From assembly GCF_022179745.1 (NCBI RefSeq), contig NZ_BPRD01000188.1:1-43487 (forward strand): a stretch of 43,487 nucleotides of DNA, read 5' to 3'. The notes under the pieces are model-generated. The model was not told the origin of the DNA and did no database searches. It saw only the letters and a program-made list of their open reading frames with translations. This document shows positions 28,551 to 39,756 of this stretch, piece by piece; the first letter of the stretch is position 1; every line of letters starts with the position of its first letter. The stretch comes from Methylorubrum podarium (GTDB lineage Bacteria; Pseudomonadota; Alphaproteobacteria; Rhizobiales; Beijerinckiaceae). Made by a program: the position numbers and the translations under genes.

Positions 28551-29483
28551 CTAGAGCGGCTTCAACCCCGCCTCGATCTCGGCCCGGCGCGGTTCGAGGA
28601 AGGGCGGCAGGGCGAGGCGCTCGCCGAGGGTCTCCATCGGCTCGTCGGTGGCGAAGCCCGGCCCGTCGGTGGCGATCTCGAACAGGATGCCGTTCGGCTC
28701 GCGGAAATACAGGCTGCTGAAATAGTAGCGATCGACAGGGCCGCTGGACGGAATGCGCCGCTGCTTGAGGCGGTCGGCCCAGGCCTCGTAGTCGGCGTCC
28801 GGGATGCGGAAGGCGACGTGGTGGACGGCGCCGGCCCCCTGGCGCGCCGGCCTGCTCGTGTCCTTGAGAAGCTGGACCTCGGCGGCCGGACCGCCCGCGC
28901 CGGTCTCGAATACGGTCACCTCGCCCTCGGGCAGTTCGAAGGTGCGGGCGCGGCGGAAGCCGAGGATCTGCGTCAGAACGGCCTCGGTGCGCTCGGGCTG
29001 CGAGACCGCGAGGCGGATCGGGCCGAGGCCCCGGATCTGGTGCTCCGGCGGCACCGGACTGCCGTCCCAGGGATGCGCCTCGCCCGCCCCGCCGTCATCG
29101 ACGAGGCCGAGGCGCTGGCCCTCGCCGTCCTCGAAGTCGAGGGTGAGGCGCCCGTCCCGCTCGATCGCCGGATGGTGGGTCACGCCCTGGCGGCCGAGAT
29201 GCTCGCGCCACCAGTCGAAGCTCGCCGCGCCGCCGACGCGCAGCAGGGTGCGCGCGATGCTGTCGGTGCCGCGCTGCTCGGGCGGCGCCGGCCAGTCGAA
29301 GAAGGTGATGTCGGTGCCGGGCGAGGCGCGCCCGTCGGCATAGAACAGGTGATAGGCCGAGACGTCGTCCTGGTTGACGGTCTTCTTGACGAGCCTGAGC
29401 CCCAGCACGCGGGTGTAGAAGGCGAGGTTGTCGGCCGCCCGCCCCGTGATGGCGGTGACGTGGTGGAGTCCGGTGAGCTGCAT
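28551..29483 (-). CDS. VOC-family ring-cleaving dioxygenase-like protein
   Basis: A 310-residue protein with two tandem vicinal-oxygen-chelate units. The first starts [12 protein letters not shown] and contains the [19 protein letters not shown] motif; the second includes [11 protein letters not shown] and YFRSPNG-like [13 protein letters not shown]. Metal ligands are the His of LHHVT, His of VHHVA and Glu of FEIA. The family (MhqO/PcpA-type) opens hydroquinone or catechol rings or acts in quinone stress. The frame is open to 29522; the ATG at 29483 gives the family start. Confidence 0.87.
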   Translation of the reverse strand: MQLTGLHHVTAITGRAADNLAFYTRVLGLRLVKKTVNQDDVSAYHLFYADGRASPGTDITFFDWPAPPEQRGTDSIARTLLRVGGAASFDWWREHLGRQGVTHHPAIERDGRLTLDFEDGEGQRLGLVDDGGAGEAHPWDGSPVPPEHQIRGLGPIRLAVSQPERTEAVLTQILGFRRARTFELPEGEVTVFETGAGGPAAEVQLLKDTSRPARQGAGAVHHVAFRIPDADYEAWADRLKQRRIPSSGPVDRYYFSSLYFREPNGILFEIATDGPGFATDEPMETLGERLALPPFLEPRRAEIEAGLKPL

Positions 29484-29565
29484 CGTGGAGGACCTCGCGC
29501 GGGGAGCGGGTTCGGCCTCCACCAGATAGGCGGTTTGGGCGCGGACCCAAGGCGATGTCCGAGGA

Positions 29566-29973
29566 TCAGGCCACCATGGAGGTCAGCCGGGCCTTGGCAG
29601 CCTGAGCCAGAAAGCCGGATCGGCTCTCGCCGGCCGCCTCGGCCGCGCGGTCGATGCGCTTGAGCAGACTTTCCTCGACCGAGATGTTCACCCGCACGGC
29701 CCGTCCCGGCAGATCGACCTCGATCAGGCCGATCATCGCGTCCCTGCTCTCCGCGACGAAAACGGGGTCGCCGCGCAGTTCTTCGAGCGAGCGCGCCCGC
29801 GGGACCGGCTCGCCGTCCTCCACCAAGCCGCCGACATGGAAGGCCAGCATCTCGGCGGACTTGCGGTAGAGCTCATCGAGATCGTCCGCGCCCGTCGTCG
29901 CGCCGGGAAAATCCGGGAAGGACGCGCCGTAATTGCCGGCCTCGCCGTGAATCAGCATGACGACCCGGGTCAT
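29566..29973 (-). CDS. HicB-type antitoxin-like protein without a HicA partner
   Basis: A 135-residue protein with an N-terminal partial RNase-H-like HicB domain (about 1-60, [20 protein letters not shown]) and a C-terminal ribbon-helix-helix segment (about 90-125, [20 protein letters not shown]). In HicAB modules this protein neutralises the HicA mRNA interferase and represses the promoter. No HicA-like reading frame (about 60 residues with GSHH) is seen within 200 bases on either side, so it is either an orphan antitoxin or a stand-alone regulator. The ATG at 29973 has GGGAAG upstream. Confidence 0.8.
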   Translation of the reverse strand: MTRVVMLIHGEAGNYGASFPDFPGATTGADDLDELYRKSAEMLAFHVGGLVEDGEPVPRARSLEELRGDPVFVAESRDAMIGLIEVDLPGRAVRVNISVEESLLKRIDRAAEAAGESRSGFLAQAAKARLTSMVA

Positions 29974-30147
29974 CGGCTTCCCTTTCCCTCCCCTCGGAGC
30001 AGCTCCACTCTCACCATGTCGTCATGCCTATCCAGGCAACGATCGAGGCATTGTCGCGCAGGCGGATCAGCGGATCACCTGGGCTGATAACACGGCCAAA
30101 AGAACGACACCGACGGAATGTATCCGCGTCTGAAGCTCACCAATGTT

Positions 30148-30261
30148 CGTCATTCCGGGGCGCCGCAGGCGAACCCGGAATCCACGACTGGCCTCGACAT
30201 CAAATTCTCACCGCGCATCACGGATGGATCCCGGGTTCCGCGACGCGGCCCCGGGATGACG
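30148..30261. repeat. Palindromic intergenic repeat, relative of 4832-4935
   Basis: Two 37-base arms (30148-30184 and 30225-30261) are inverted copies of the same CGTCATTCCGGG-type unit, each a partial palindrome, separated by a 40-base unique centre. The arms share most positions with the inner arms of the element at 4789-4971. Confidence 0.7.
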
Positions 30262-30278
30262 GAAACGGTTGCTCAATG

Positions 30279-30320
30279 AAAAAAAGATAAGGCCGGCAAC
30301 GCGTCCCCGCGTGCCGGCCT
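30279..30320 (-). terminator. Rho-independent terminator of the M16-lspA-ileS cluster
   Basis: On the minus strand a 13-bp GC stem with one bulged base (30320-30308 with 30303-30290) and a four-base loop are followed by TTATC and seven Ts. It lies 29 bases after the stop of the inactive M16 peptidase, closing the cluster. Confidence 0.8.
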
Positions 30321-30348
30321 CGTTCGAACCCGCTTCGGGGTAACCTGC

Positions 30349-31632
30349 TTACAACCCCGTCGGCCGCCCCGCGGCGACCACCAGCATCCGGCCGTCGCCC
30401 AGCGTGCGGGCGCCGGCCCGGCGGATGTCGGCCTGGGTCACGCTCGCCACGAGGTCGTTGCGGCGGGCGATGTAGTCCATGCCGAGTCCCTCGAAGGCGA
30501 TCTGCACGAGCTGGTTGGCGATCTTGGTCGAGGTGTCGAAGCCGAGAGCGTAGGAACCGGTCAGGTAGTCCTTGGCCTTCTGCAGCTCCTCGTCGGACGG
30601 GCCGTCGGTGATGAGGCGGTGGATCTCGTCGCCGATCACGTCGAGGGCCTCGACCACGCGCTCGTTCTTGGTGGCGGTGTAGCCCCAGGTCATGGCGACC
30701 GCCCGGTGCGAGGTGAGCGAGGTGCCGACCGAGTAGGCCAGCCCGCGCTTCTCGCGCACCTCCTGAAACAGGCGCGAGGTGAAGGCGCCGCCGCCCAGGA
30801 TGTGGTTCAGCACGTAGGCCGGGATGAAGTCGGGGTCGCGCCAGGCCACGCCGGGGAGGCCGAAGCGGATCACCGATTGCGGCACGTCGAGATCGACGAC
30901 GATGCGCCGGCCGAGCTCGTTGATCGCTGTCGGCGGCACGGATTTCAGCGGGCCGGCCTCGGGCAGGCCCCCGAAGGCCTGCGCGATCATCCCGGTGATC
31001 CCCGCCTCGTCGAAGGCGCCGACGGCGGCGACCTTCAGGCCGCCGCGGCCGATCACGGCGCGGTGCATCGCCACGAGGTCGTCGCGGGTGATCGCCGACA
31101 GGGTCTCGACGGTGCCGGCGGACGGGCGCCCGTAGGCATGGCCCGGGAACGCCTCGCGGAAGTAGCGGCGGGAGGCGAGCACGCCGGGATCGTTCTGCTG
31201 GTAGCGCAGGCCGGCGATCATCTGCGCCCGCACCCGCTCGATGGCGGCCGGGTCGAAGCGCGGCTCGGCGAGCGCCAGGGTGAGCAGGCGGATCGCCTCG
31301 TCGGCGTGCTTCGTCAGGGTCTTGAGCGAGCCGCCGATGGAATCGGGACCGGTATGGAAGCTCAGCTCGATGGCGCGGGCCGCCAGCGCCTCCTGGAAGG
31401 CGTCGGAATCGAGGTCGCCCGCGCCCTCGTCGAGCAGCCGCGCCATCATCTGCGCGGTGCCCGCCTTGCCCTCCGCGTCCTGCGCCGCACCGCCCTCGAA
31501 GGTGAAGGAGAGCGCGATCATCGGCACCACCGGCGAGGCGACGTGCCAAGCCTCGATGCCGGGGGCGGCCGCGAGCGGCAGCGCCTGGGTCGGCGTGGTC
31601 GCGGTGCGGGTGCCGGTCTCGGCGAGATTCAT
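30349..31632 (-). CDS. M16 family peptidase, inactive partner subunit
   Basis: A 427-residue insulinase-type (M16) protein in which the HxxEH zinc motif is missing: the equivalent place reads GKAGTAQMMARLLDEGAGD. The C-terminal half keeps the substrate-gripping GGGAFTSRLFQEVREKRGLAYS, the Arg/Tyr pair typical of the non-catalytic partner. Such proteins pair with an active M16 subunit. The active partner is the gene at 31707-33089, whose stop is 75 bases upstream. The frame is open to 31836; the ATG at 31632 has AAGGAA. Location is uncertain: no signal peptide is seen. Confidence 0.88.
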   Translation of the reverse strand: MNLAETGTRTATTPTQALPLAAAPGIEAWHVASPVVPMIALSFTFEGGAAQDAEGKAGTAQMMARLLDEGAGDLDSDAFQEALAARAIELSFHTGPDSIGGSLKTLTKHADEAIRLLTLALAEPRFDPAAIERVRAQMIAGLRYQQNDPGVLASRRYFREAFPGHAYGRPSAGTVETLSAITRDDLVAMHRAVIGRGGLKVAAVGAFDEAGITGMIAQAFGGLPEAGPLKSVPPTAINELGRRIVVDLDVPQSVIRFGLPGVAWRDPDFIPAYVLNHILGGGAFTSRLFQEVREKRGLAYSVGTSLTSHRAVAMTWGYTATKNERVVEALDVIGDEIHRLITDGPSDEELQKAKDYLTGSYALGFDTSTKIANQLVQIAFEGLGMDYIARRNDLVASVTQADIRRAGARTLGDGRMLVVAAGRPTGL

Positions 31633-31706
31633 CGGAAGTTCCTTGGAAAGCGTCTTTTCGCGAACGGCGCCGCCGGCCTTCCGGCGGCGCGGAGAATCGG
31701 GTGGCG

Positions 31707-33089
31707 TCAGGCCGTCGTGACGTCCGTCTCGCGGGCCTTGGTGAGGTAGCCGGTCACCGAGCGGGCGGGCACGAGGTAGCGGGCGGCGACCGCCACCAGC
31801 CGGTCGCGGGTCACTGCCTCGATCTCGGTCGGCCAAGCGCGCACCTCCTCGACGGTCTCGCCGATGGCGAGCGCCGAGCCGTAGATGCGGGCGAGCGAGG
31901 ACTGCGAGTCGGAGGAGTAGACCGTCTCGGCCACGAGCCGGATCTTGGCCCGCTCGATCGCCACCGGGTCGAGCGCCTCGGGGGCACGGCGCAGCACGCG
32001 GTCGACGTGCTCCTCCAGGGCCTCGAGGGTCACGCCCTCGGCCGGCACGGCGTAGACGGCGAACCGCGTCTCGTCGATGGCCGAGCCCATGTACCAGGCG
32101 CCGGCATTCACCGCGACGCCCATCTCCAGCACCAGCTTGCGGTAGAGGAACGAGGTCGCGCCGCCGCCGATCACCTCGGCCAGCAGTTCGAGCGCGTGGC
32201 CCTCGCCGTCGCGGGCGGTCATGCAGGAGGGGGTGAGGTAGAGCCGCTGGAAGGTCGGCTGCTCGACCTTCGGGTCGGCCACCGCGATGCGGCGCATCGC
32301 CCGCGGCTCCGGCTCGCGCGGGCGGGTCCGGAGCGGCCGCGCGCCCTGCGGCGCGACCCGGCCGTAGGTGTCCTCGGCCAAGCGCCGCACCTCGTCGGGC
32401 GTGACGTCGCCGGCCACCACGAGGATCGCGTTCTCGGGGGTGTAGAAGCGCTTGTAGTAGTCGATGGCGTGGCCGCGGTTCAGTTCCTCGATCTCGTGCA
32501 TCCAGCCGATGATCGGGATGCCGTAGGGGTGGTGCACGAACAGCGAGGCGGCCATCGCCTCGGAGAGCTGCGCCGACGGGTCGGTCTCGACCCGCATCCG
32601 GCGCTCCTCCAGCACCACGTCGCGCTCCGGCGCCACCACGGCATCGTCGAGGACGAGGCCGCCCATGCGGTCGGCCTCGAAAGCCATCATCGTCGAGAGA
32701 TGGTCGCGGGCGACGCGCTGGAAGTAGGCGGTGTAGTCGTAGCTGGTGAAGGCGTTCTCCTGGCCGCCGAGCGACGAGACCGCCTTCGAGAAGGCGCCGG
32801 CCGGATGCTTCTCCGTGCCCTTGAACATCAGGTGTTCGAGGAAGTGGGCGATGCCGGACTGGCCGATCGGATCATCCGCCGAGCCGTTGCGGTACCAGAT
32901 CATGTGGGTGGCGACCGGCGCCCGGTGGTCGGGCACCACCACCACGTCGAGGCCGTTGTCGAGCACGAAGGCGGAGACCTCCGGGCCGCCGGCCTCGGAG
33001 CGCCCGAACGGGGCGGCATCCACGCGGCCGGCGTGGTTCAGGCCTCGCTGCGGTCCCACGGGCGCGATGGCCTTCCGGTAGAGGTGCAT
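31707..33089 (-). CDS. M16 family zinc peptidase, active subunit
   Basis: A 460-residue M16 peptidase with the inverted zinc motif HFLEH (82-86) and the downstream Glu region (ENAFTSYDYTAYF). Residues 1-37 are polar and precede the domain; no clear signal peptide. It forms a presumed heterodimer with the following inactive partner (30349-31632), as in mitochondrial-type processing peptidase and PqqF/PqqG-type pairs. The natural substrate is unknown; short peptides or signal fragments are a plausible class. The pair sits below lspA and a secreted protein, hinting at envelope peptide turnover. Confidence 0.9.
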   Translation of the reverse strand: MHLYRKAIAPVGPQRGLNHAGRVDAAPFGRSEAGGPEVSAFVLDNGLDVVVVPDHRAPVATHMIWYRNGSADDPIGQSGIAHFLEHLMFKGTEKHPAGAFSKAVSSLGGQENAFTSYDYTAYFQRVARDHLSTMMAFEADRMGGLVLDDAVVAPERDVVLEERRMRVETDPSAQLSEAMAASLFVHHPYGIPIIGWMHEIEELNRGHAIDYYKRFYTPENAILVVAGDVTPDEVRRLAEDTYGRVAPQGARPLRTRPREPEPRAMRRIAVADPKVEQPTFQRLYLTPSCMTARDGEGHALELLAEVIGGGATSFLYRKLVLEMGVAVNAGAWYMGSAIDETRFAVYAVPAEGVTLEALEEHVDRVLRRAPEALDPVAIERAKIRLVAETVYSSDSQSSLARIYGSALAIGETVEEVRAWPTEIEAVTRDRLVAVAARYLVPARSVTGYLTKARETDVTTA

Positions 33090-33281
33090 CCTGCTGTCCT
33101 TTGCGGGGGCCCTTCCGCCCTCCGCGCTTTCCGTCTCGACGATCCCGGCATTGTCCCGAGATTGGTTGCCGGTGGCAAATCCCGTACCGCGCGACGTGTC
33201 CGCGCGGTGACGGTCCGTCCGATTGCGTGACGACCGCGCGAGTCCATCGAGGACGACGGACCCGCACGAAGGCGGTGGCGC

Positions 33282-33974
33282 TCAGCGCCCGGACGGATTC
33301 CTGATATAGGCACGCGGATCGGCTTCGTCGCGGTCGTTGATCGGACCACCGACGGGGCCGCCCTGCGGCTTGGCGACCTTGATCGGCGCCTTGCGGTAGC
33401 CGGTGGGCGGATCGGTCAGCGTGTCGCGATCGGGCTCGACCAGGGACGGCTCGACCGTCTCGGACTTGCCCTTCAGCAGTTCGAACGGGTTGAGCCAGGT
33501 CGAGGTGCGGGTGTCGCCCTCGCCGGGGGTGTTGGCCGGTCCGGTCAGGGCGCCGGCGCCGGCGCGGCGACCGGCCTCCAGCTCGTAGACCGAGAGCGTC
33601 TCGTTGTTGTCGTTCATGCGCCCCTGCGCGCCGCGCACGATCGGCTTCTTCGCCTCGACGGCGGCCCGCTCGCGCTGGATCAGTTCGGGGTCCTTCGGCC
33701 AGGCCGGATCGGCCTGGCGGGCCCGCGGCACGGGCAGGCCGGCGGTCAGGTCCTCCTTGCCGCCGAGCTTGGGCGGCATGGCGAGCGGCGCGCGCTCGCG
33801 ATAGGTGATCGCGGGGCGTTCCGGCTCGATCAGGCCGAGATTGCTCAGCGTATCGCGCATGAACTCGCCCTCGGCGCGGGCCGCGCCGACCGCAAGGCAG
33901 GGCAGCAGGGCCGCACCCAAGGCAAGGGGCCGGATCGTTCCGAAAGCCCGCGAGACGCTGCGCCGCCCGTTCAT
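33282..33974 (-). CDS. Secreted proline-rich protein between lspA and the M16 pair
   Basis: A 230-residue protein with a signal peptide (about 1-34, ending GAARAEG). The mature part is low in hydrophobics and has a conserved-looking start (FMRDTLSNLGLIEPERPAI), a Pro-rich middle (PERPAITYRERAPLAMPPK) and a Thr/Pro/Gly-rich end. No domain or lipobox Cys is present, so it is not an LspA substrate. Its place directly between lspA and the M16 pair seems to be maintained in related genomes (inference). It may be an envelope factor related to M16 function. The ATG at 33974 has GGGGAAA upstream. Confidence 0.7.
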   Translation of the reverse strand: MNGRRSVSRAFGTIRPLALGAALLPCLAVGAARAEGEFMRDTLSNLGLIEPERPAITYRERAPLAMPPKLGGKEDLTAGLPVPRARQADPAWPKDPELIQRERAAVEAKKPIVRGAQGRMNDNNETLSVYELEAGRRAGAGALTGPANTPGEGDTRTSTWLNPFELLKGKSETVEPSLVEPDRDTLTDPPTGYRKAPIKVAKPQGGPVGGPINDRDEADPRAYIRNPSGR

Positions 33975-34141
33975 GCCAATTTCCCCAAGGTTTCAAAGAC
34001 CGGCTCCGCCCGCTTTTCATCCGGGGCAGTCAGCCGGACGGCGATTCAACGTGAATCGCGGACCGAGACCTTCGGAACCGAGGTGAGCCGGGTTTCGGGC
34101 GAAGGTATGGCGCCTTGACGCGGAGGAGACCGCGCCCCGCC

Positions 34142-34657
34142 TCAAGGCTGGGGACGGCCGCCGTCCTCCGCGACGTCCGTCGGCGCCCTGCGCCCGGCGG
34201 GCCGCAGGCTGTCGAGGATCAGCCCGACGACGCCGGCGACGATGGCCGCATCCGCGACGTTGAACACGTACCAGGACCACGTCCCCGCATGCAGGTGGAC
34301 GAAGTCGAACACCGCGCCGTAGGCCGCCCGGTCGATGGCGTTGCCGAGGGCGCCGCCGACGATGAGGCCGAGCGCCACGGTGAGCAGCCGCGAGCCGGCC
34401 CGGTACATCCACACCGACAGGCCGACGGCGGCGGCGAGCGAGACCCCGACGAGCAGCCAGCGCCCGAGCCCGCCCTCCTGCTGGAACAGGCCGTAGGAGA
34501 CGCCCCGGTTCCAGACCACGACGAAGTCCGCGAACGGCGCCAGCCGCCAGGGCTGGGTCATCACGAGGTCGGTGCCGAAATAGAGCCAGAGCTTGGAGGC
34601 CTGATCGAGAGCCAGCGTGGCGAGGGCCGCGATCAGGCCGGCGCGGAAGGGGGTCAT
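34142..34657 (-). CDS. lspA: Lipoprotein signal peptidase
   Basis: A 171-residue aspartic peptidase with four membrane helices. It has the catalytic motifs [17 protein letters not shown] (first Asp) and [12 protein letters not shown] (second Asp) and the conserved DQASKLW near residue 20. It cleaves the signal peptide of diacylglyceryl-modified lipoproteins. The frame is open to 34900 across the repeat region, but the ATG at 34657 gives the proper family length and start. It lies downstream of ileS, the common ileS-lspA pairing, with a 217-base gap that contains the CCCTCTCC-type repeats. Confidence 0.95.
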   Translation of the reverse strand: MTPFRAGLIAALATLALDQASKLWLYFGTDLVMTQPWRLAPFADFVVVWNRGVSYGLFQQEGGLGRWLLVGVSLAAAVGLSVWMYRAGSRLLTVALGLIVGGALGNAIDRAAYGAVFDFVHLHAGTWSWYVFNVADAAIVAGVVGLILDSLRPAGRRAPTDVAEDGGRPQP

Positions 34658-34684
34658 GACGAGACTCGGCCCACGACGCGTTTC

Positions 34685-34855
34685 CGCTCCCCCCTCTGCG
34701 GGGGAGGGTGCCGCGCGGATGCGAGGCGGGAGAGGGGAGCGACGGCGAAGGATGAAGCGCCCGCCATCCGACGCTCCGCATCGTCCAGCAGCCGGGCTCC
34801 CCTCACCCGACCCCCTTCGGGGGCCACCCTCTCCCACGGAGGGGAGAGGGGGCGT
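34685..34855. repeat. CCCTCTCC-type hairpin repeats between ileS and lspA
   Basis: Two pyrimidine/purine hairpin units (about 34687-34740 and 34795-34855) have arms such as CTCCCCCCTCTG...GGGGAGGG and CCCTCTCC...GGGGAGAGGG, with a short GC core. They resemble the pair at 8834-8950 and a single unit near 1173-1200. Confidence 0.55.
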
Positions 34856-34874
34856 TCGCGGTTCGCGGTGCGCC

Positions 34875-37850
34875 TCACGCCGCCCCCGGATGCGCCGCAT
34901 CCCACTCGCGCAGGGCCGCCGCGTCGCGCGGCGTCACGTCGGGATAGTCGCGGTCGAGCCCGACCTCCGGGGTGACCCGCCAGGAGCGGGCGCATTTGCG
35001 GCCCGCGGCGCGCTCGGGCACCACCGCCACGCCCTTCACCTCGTCGAGGCGGAAGGCGTCGGCCGGTCCCTCGCCGGCGCGGACCGTGATCGCCGAGGTG
35101 ATGCAGATGTCGGCGAAGTCGACGCCGTCGAGCGCCCCGAGCAGGTCGGCGTCGGACACGTAGACGGTCGGCGCCGCCTCCAGGCTCGCGCCGATGCGCT
35201 TGGCGGCGCGCTCGATCTCGAGCGCCCCGGTGACGACGCGGCGCACCTTGCGCACCTTCTGCCAGCGGGCGGCCAGCGCGTCGTCGCGCCATTCCGTGGG
35301 CGTCTCCGGCAGGGTCTGGAGATGCACCGAGCCGTCTTCCGACGGGTAACGGTCGAGCCATGCCTCCTCCGCCGTGAAGGCGAGGAAGGGCGCGAGCCAG
35401 ATCGTGACCCGGCGGAACGCCGCGTCGATCACCTGGAGCGCGGCGCGGCGCGTCACCGAGGAGATCGGGTCGCAGTAGAGCGCGTCCTTGCGCACGTCGA
35501 AGTAGAAGGCCGAGAGGTCGCCGGTCATGAAGCCGTTGAGCAGCGCCACGATCCGCTTGGTGTCGAAGGCGGCGTAGGCCTCGCGGATCTCGCCGTCGAG
35601 CTGCGCCAGGCGATGCAGGATGAAGCGCTCCAGCTCCGGCATCTCACCGAGCGGCACGTCGTCGTCCGGCACCCGGTGGGCGAGCGAACCGAGCATCCAC
35701 CGGAGCGAGTTGCGCAGCTTGCGATAGGTCTCGGCGAAGGTTTTGACGATCTCAGGCCCGATGCGCAGGTCGTCGGAATAGTCGGCCGCGGCGACCCAAA
35801 GCCGTAAAATGTCGGCGCCCGATTCCTTGATGACGTTCTGCGGCGCGACGACGTTGCCGCGCGACTTCGACATCTTCTCGCCCTTGGCGTCGAGGACGAA
35901 GCCGTGGGTGAGCACGACGTCGTAGGGCGCATGGCCCCGCGTGCCGCAGGATTCGAGCAGCGAGGACTGGAACCAGCCGCGGTGCTGGTCGGAGCCCTCC
36001 AGGTACATCACCGTGTCGGGCCCGCCATCGACCGCTCGGCGGATGCCGGCGAGGCCGGGAAACGCCTGCGCGTCGTCGAGCACGAAGGCGTGGGTCGAGC
36101 CGGAATCGAACCAGACGTCGAGGACGTCCGTCACCTTTTCGTACTTGGCCGGATCGTGCTCGGGCGCCAGGAAGCGCTCGGTGGCGCCGTCGGCAAACCA
36201 CGCATCCGCGCCCTCGGCGGCAAACGCCTCGGCGATGCGGGCGTTGACCGCCTCGTCGCGCAGCACCTTTCCGGTCTCGCGCTCGACGAAGACGGTGATC
36301 GGCACGCCCCAGGCGCGCTGGCGCGAGACCACCCAGTCGGGCCGGCCGGCGACCATGCCGTTGATCCGGTTCTTTCCCTGGGGCGGAACCCACTGCGTCT
36401 CCTCGATCGCGTGCAGCGCGGTCTCGCGCAGGGTCCGGTTGCCCAACGCGTCCACCGGCCGGTCCATGGCGATGAACCATTGCGGCGTGTTGCGGAACAG
36501 AACCGGCTTCTTGGAGCGCCAGGAATGCGGGTACTGGTGGCGCAGCACGCCGCGGGCGACCAGCGCGCCGACCTCCGTCAGCGCGGCGATGAGCGCCTTG
36601 TTGGCGTCGCCCTTCTCGCCCTTGGCGGTGAAGACGAAGCGGCCGGTGAAGCCCGGCGCCTCCTTCGTGAGCATGCCGTCGGCATCGACGGTGTAGGGGA
36701 TGCGGGTGTCGATCCCGGCTTCCGCGAGGCGGCGGCCGTTGGCCATCCAGACCTCGAAGTCCTCGCGGCCGTGGCTCGGCGCCGTGTGGACGAAGCCGGT
36801 GCCGGCCTCGTCGGTGACGTGCTCGCCCTCCAGCATCGGCACCGGGAAGCCGTAGCCGGGATCGAAGGCGTGAAGCGGGTGCGACAGGGTGAGCCCGGCG
36901 AGGCTCGCCGCCGGCACGTCGGCCACGCGCTCGAACGCCTCGACGCGGGCGGCCTTGAACACGCCCTCGGCGAGCGCGTCGGCCAGCAGGTAGCTGTCGC
37001 CGACCTTGGCCCAATTGTCCTCGGCGGCCTGCGTGACGCGGTAGAGCCCGTAGGCGACCCGCTTCGAGTAGGCGACGGCGCGGTTGGCCGGCAGCGTCCA
37101 GGGCGTGGTGGTCCAGATCACGACGCGGGCGCCGGCCAGTTCGGCCGGGGCGCCCGCGCGGATCGGGAAGGCCACGAACACCGTGTCGCTGACATGCTCC
37201 TCGTACTCGACCTCGGCCTCGGCGAGCGCGGTCTTCTCCACCACCGACCACATCACCGGCTTCGAGCCGCGGTAGAGCTGGCCCGAGGCCGCGAACTTCA
37301 TCAGCTCCGCGGCGATGCGCGCCTCGGCGGGATAGGCCATGGTCGAGTAGGGGTGGTCCCAGTCGCCGGTGACGCCGAGCCGCTTGAACTCCTCACGCTG
37401 GATGTCCAGCCACTCCGCGGCGAAGGCCCGGCATTGCTGGCGGAATTCCAGCACCGGCACCTCGTCCTTGTTCTTGCCCTTTGCGCGGTACTGCTCCTCG
37501 ATCTTCCACTCGATCGGCAGGCCGTGGCAGTCCCAGCCCGGCACGTAATTCGCGTCGCGGCCGAGGGCGCCCTGCGAGCGCACCACCACGTCCTTGAGGA
37601 TCTTGTTGAGCGCGTGGCCGATATGGATGTTGCCGTTGGCGTAGGGCGGTCCGTCATGCAGCACGAAGCGCGGACGACCCTTCGCGGCGGCGCGGATCTT
37701 CTCGTAGAGGCCGATGCTCTTCCAGCGCTCCAGCAAGAGCGGCTCGCGGGTGGGCAGCCCCGCGCGCATGGGGAAGTCGGTCTTCGGCAGGAACAGCGTT
37801 CGCGAGTAGTCGCGTGCGGCCGCGGGGGCGGCGTTGGTCTGGTCGCTCAT
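34875..37850 (-). CDS. ileS: Isoleucyl-tRNA synthetase
   Basis: A 991-residue class I synthetase. It has the HIGH motif in [14 protein letters not shown] (near residue 67), a large editing domain (about 200-420) and the KMSKS motif in [10 protein letters not shown] (near 645). It charges tRNA-Ile and edits valine. The frame is open to 38129; the ATG at 37850 gives the conserved [20 protein letters not shown] start. The C-terminal zinc-binding module is degenerate: [14 protein letters not shown] keeps one Cys, and the second Cys pair is replaced by [10 protein letters not shown]. lspA follows on the same strand. Ile-tRNA synthetases of this type are common in alphaproteobacteria. Confidence 0.96.
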   Translation of the reverse strand: MSDQTNAAPAAARDYSRTLFLPKTDFPMRAGLPTREPLLLERWKSIGLYEKIRAAAKGRPRFVLHDGPPYANGNIHIGHALNKILKDVVVRSQGALGRDANYVPGWDCHGLPIEWKIEEQYRAKGKNKDEVPVLEFRQQCRAFAAEWLDIQREEFKRLGVTGDWDHPYSTMAYPAEARIAAELMKFAASGQLYRGSKPVMWSVVEKTALAEAEVEYEEHVSDTVFVAFPIRAGAPAELAGARVVIWTTTPWTLPANRAVAYSKRVAYGLYRVTQAAEDNWAKVGDSYLLADALAEGVFKAARVEAFERVADVPAASLAGLTLSHPLHAFDPGYGFPVPMLEGEHVTDEAGTGFVHTAPSHGREDFEVWMANGRRLAEAGIDTRIPYTVDADGMLTKEAPGFTGRFVFTAKGEKGDANKALIAALTEVGALVARGVLRHQYPHSWRSKKPVLFRNTPQWFIAMDRPVDALGNRTLRETALHAIEETQWVPPQGKNRINGMVAGRPDWVVSRQRAWGVPITVFVERETGKVLRDEAVNARIAEAFAAEGADAWFADGATERFLAPEHDPAKYEKVTDVLDVWFDSGSTHAFVLDDAQAFPGLAGIRRAVDGGPDTVMYLEGSDQHRGWFQSSLLESCGTRGHAPYDVVLTHGFVLDAKGEKMSKSRGNVVAPQNVIKESGADILRLWVAAADYSDDLRIGPEIVKTFAETYRKLRNSLRWMLGSLAHRVPDDDVPLGEMPELERFILHRLAQLDGEIREAYAAFDTKRIVALLNGFMTGDLSAFYFDVRKDALYCDPISSVTRRAALQVIDAAFRRVTIWLAPFLAFTAEEAWLDRYPSEDGSVHLQTLPETPTEWRDDALAARWQKVRKVRRVVTGALEIERAAKRIGASLEAAPTVYVSDADLLGALDGVDFADICITSAITVRAGEGPADAFRLDEVKGVAVVPERAAGRKCARSWRVTPEVGLDRDYPDVTPRDAAALREWDAAHPGAA

Positions 37851-38360
37851 GGGTTCGGCAGGATTCTCGTCGCGAGGGACGGCGATAGGGAAACGGGCGG
37901 AGGGCTTCACCCGGCATCCGGGGCGGCCGCCGGTGCGGCGCCTTACGCGGAGGCCGGGCCCGTAATTCGCGTCGCGCGGGGGAAGAGGCCGAACATGCCG
38001 TGCTTCTAGAGCGCTCCCCCGTCGAGGGGAAGGGCCAACGGCCGGCGCCGGGCGAAAGCCGGCCGGCCGCCGTTGCGGGCCGCTCCGGCCCCCTCGCACG
38101 TCTTCCGGACCCACTTCATCCACCGACATCCCTGCGGCATCGGACCGCCCAAGCCTTGCATGGACATCGCATCCTTGCCATCAGCCCCGCCCGTACGGGA
38201 CCTTGGCAGACCGAAAAGTCGGGCCGGGTCGCCCGAAGCGTCGTCGGTTACAAAGGCGGCGCCGACTACCGGCGTGCGATTGAGCACTGAAATTAAAGAG
38301 ACTAGCGTCCGCCTAAAGCCGCCCGGGCGAGGCCGCGCAACACGGTATCGGTGAGGAAAC
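37851..38360. other. Divergent promoter region between ileS and the dctA-type gene
   Basis: 510 bases. I see no T-box or other riboswitch pattern, no RNA gene and no frame with gene-like features. A weak candidate promoter toward the symporter is TTGAGC (38280-38285), 17 bases, TAGCGT (38303-38308). No -24/-12 sigma-54 pair was found, although dctA genes in rhizobia often use one. Confidence 0.6.
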
Positions 38361-39749
<1,389 letters not shown>

Positions 39750-39756
39750 ACCCGTC

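Larger units (their letters stand above)
29974..30348. other. Intergenic region before the HicB-like gene
   Basis: It holds a palindromic repeat (30148-30261) and the terminator of the M16 cluster (30279-30320). The first 170 bases are of ordinary composition and contain no frame with gene-like features, and no hicA. Confidence 0.65.

Noticed and set aside
29974-30150. Possible hicA upstream of the HicB-like gene
   Set aside because: No minus-strand frame of about 60 codons with a GSHH-type motif was found; only short, unrelated frames.
35904-38009. Open frame of 701 codons opposite ileS
   Set aside because: Antisense of ileS with no protein-like features.
37851-38360. T-box, FMN riboswitch or sigma-54 promoter in the ileS/dctA gap
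   Set aside because: No T-box sequence, no RFN-like helices and no TGGCAC-N5-TTGC pattern were seen.
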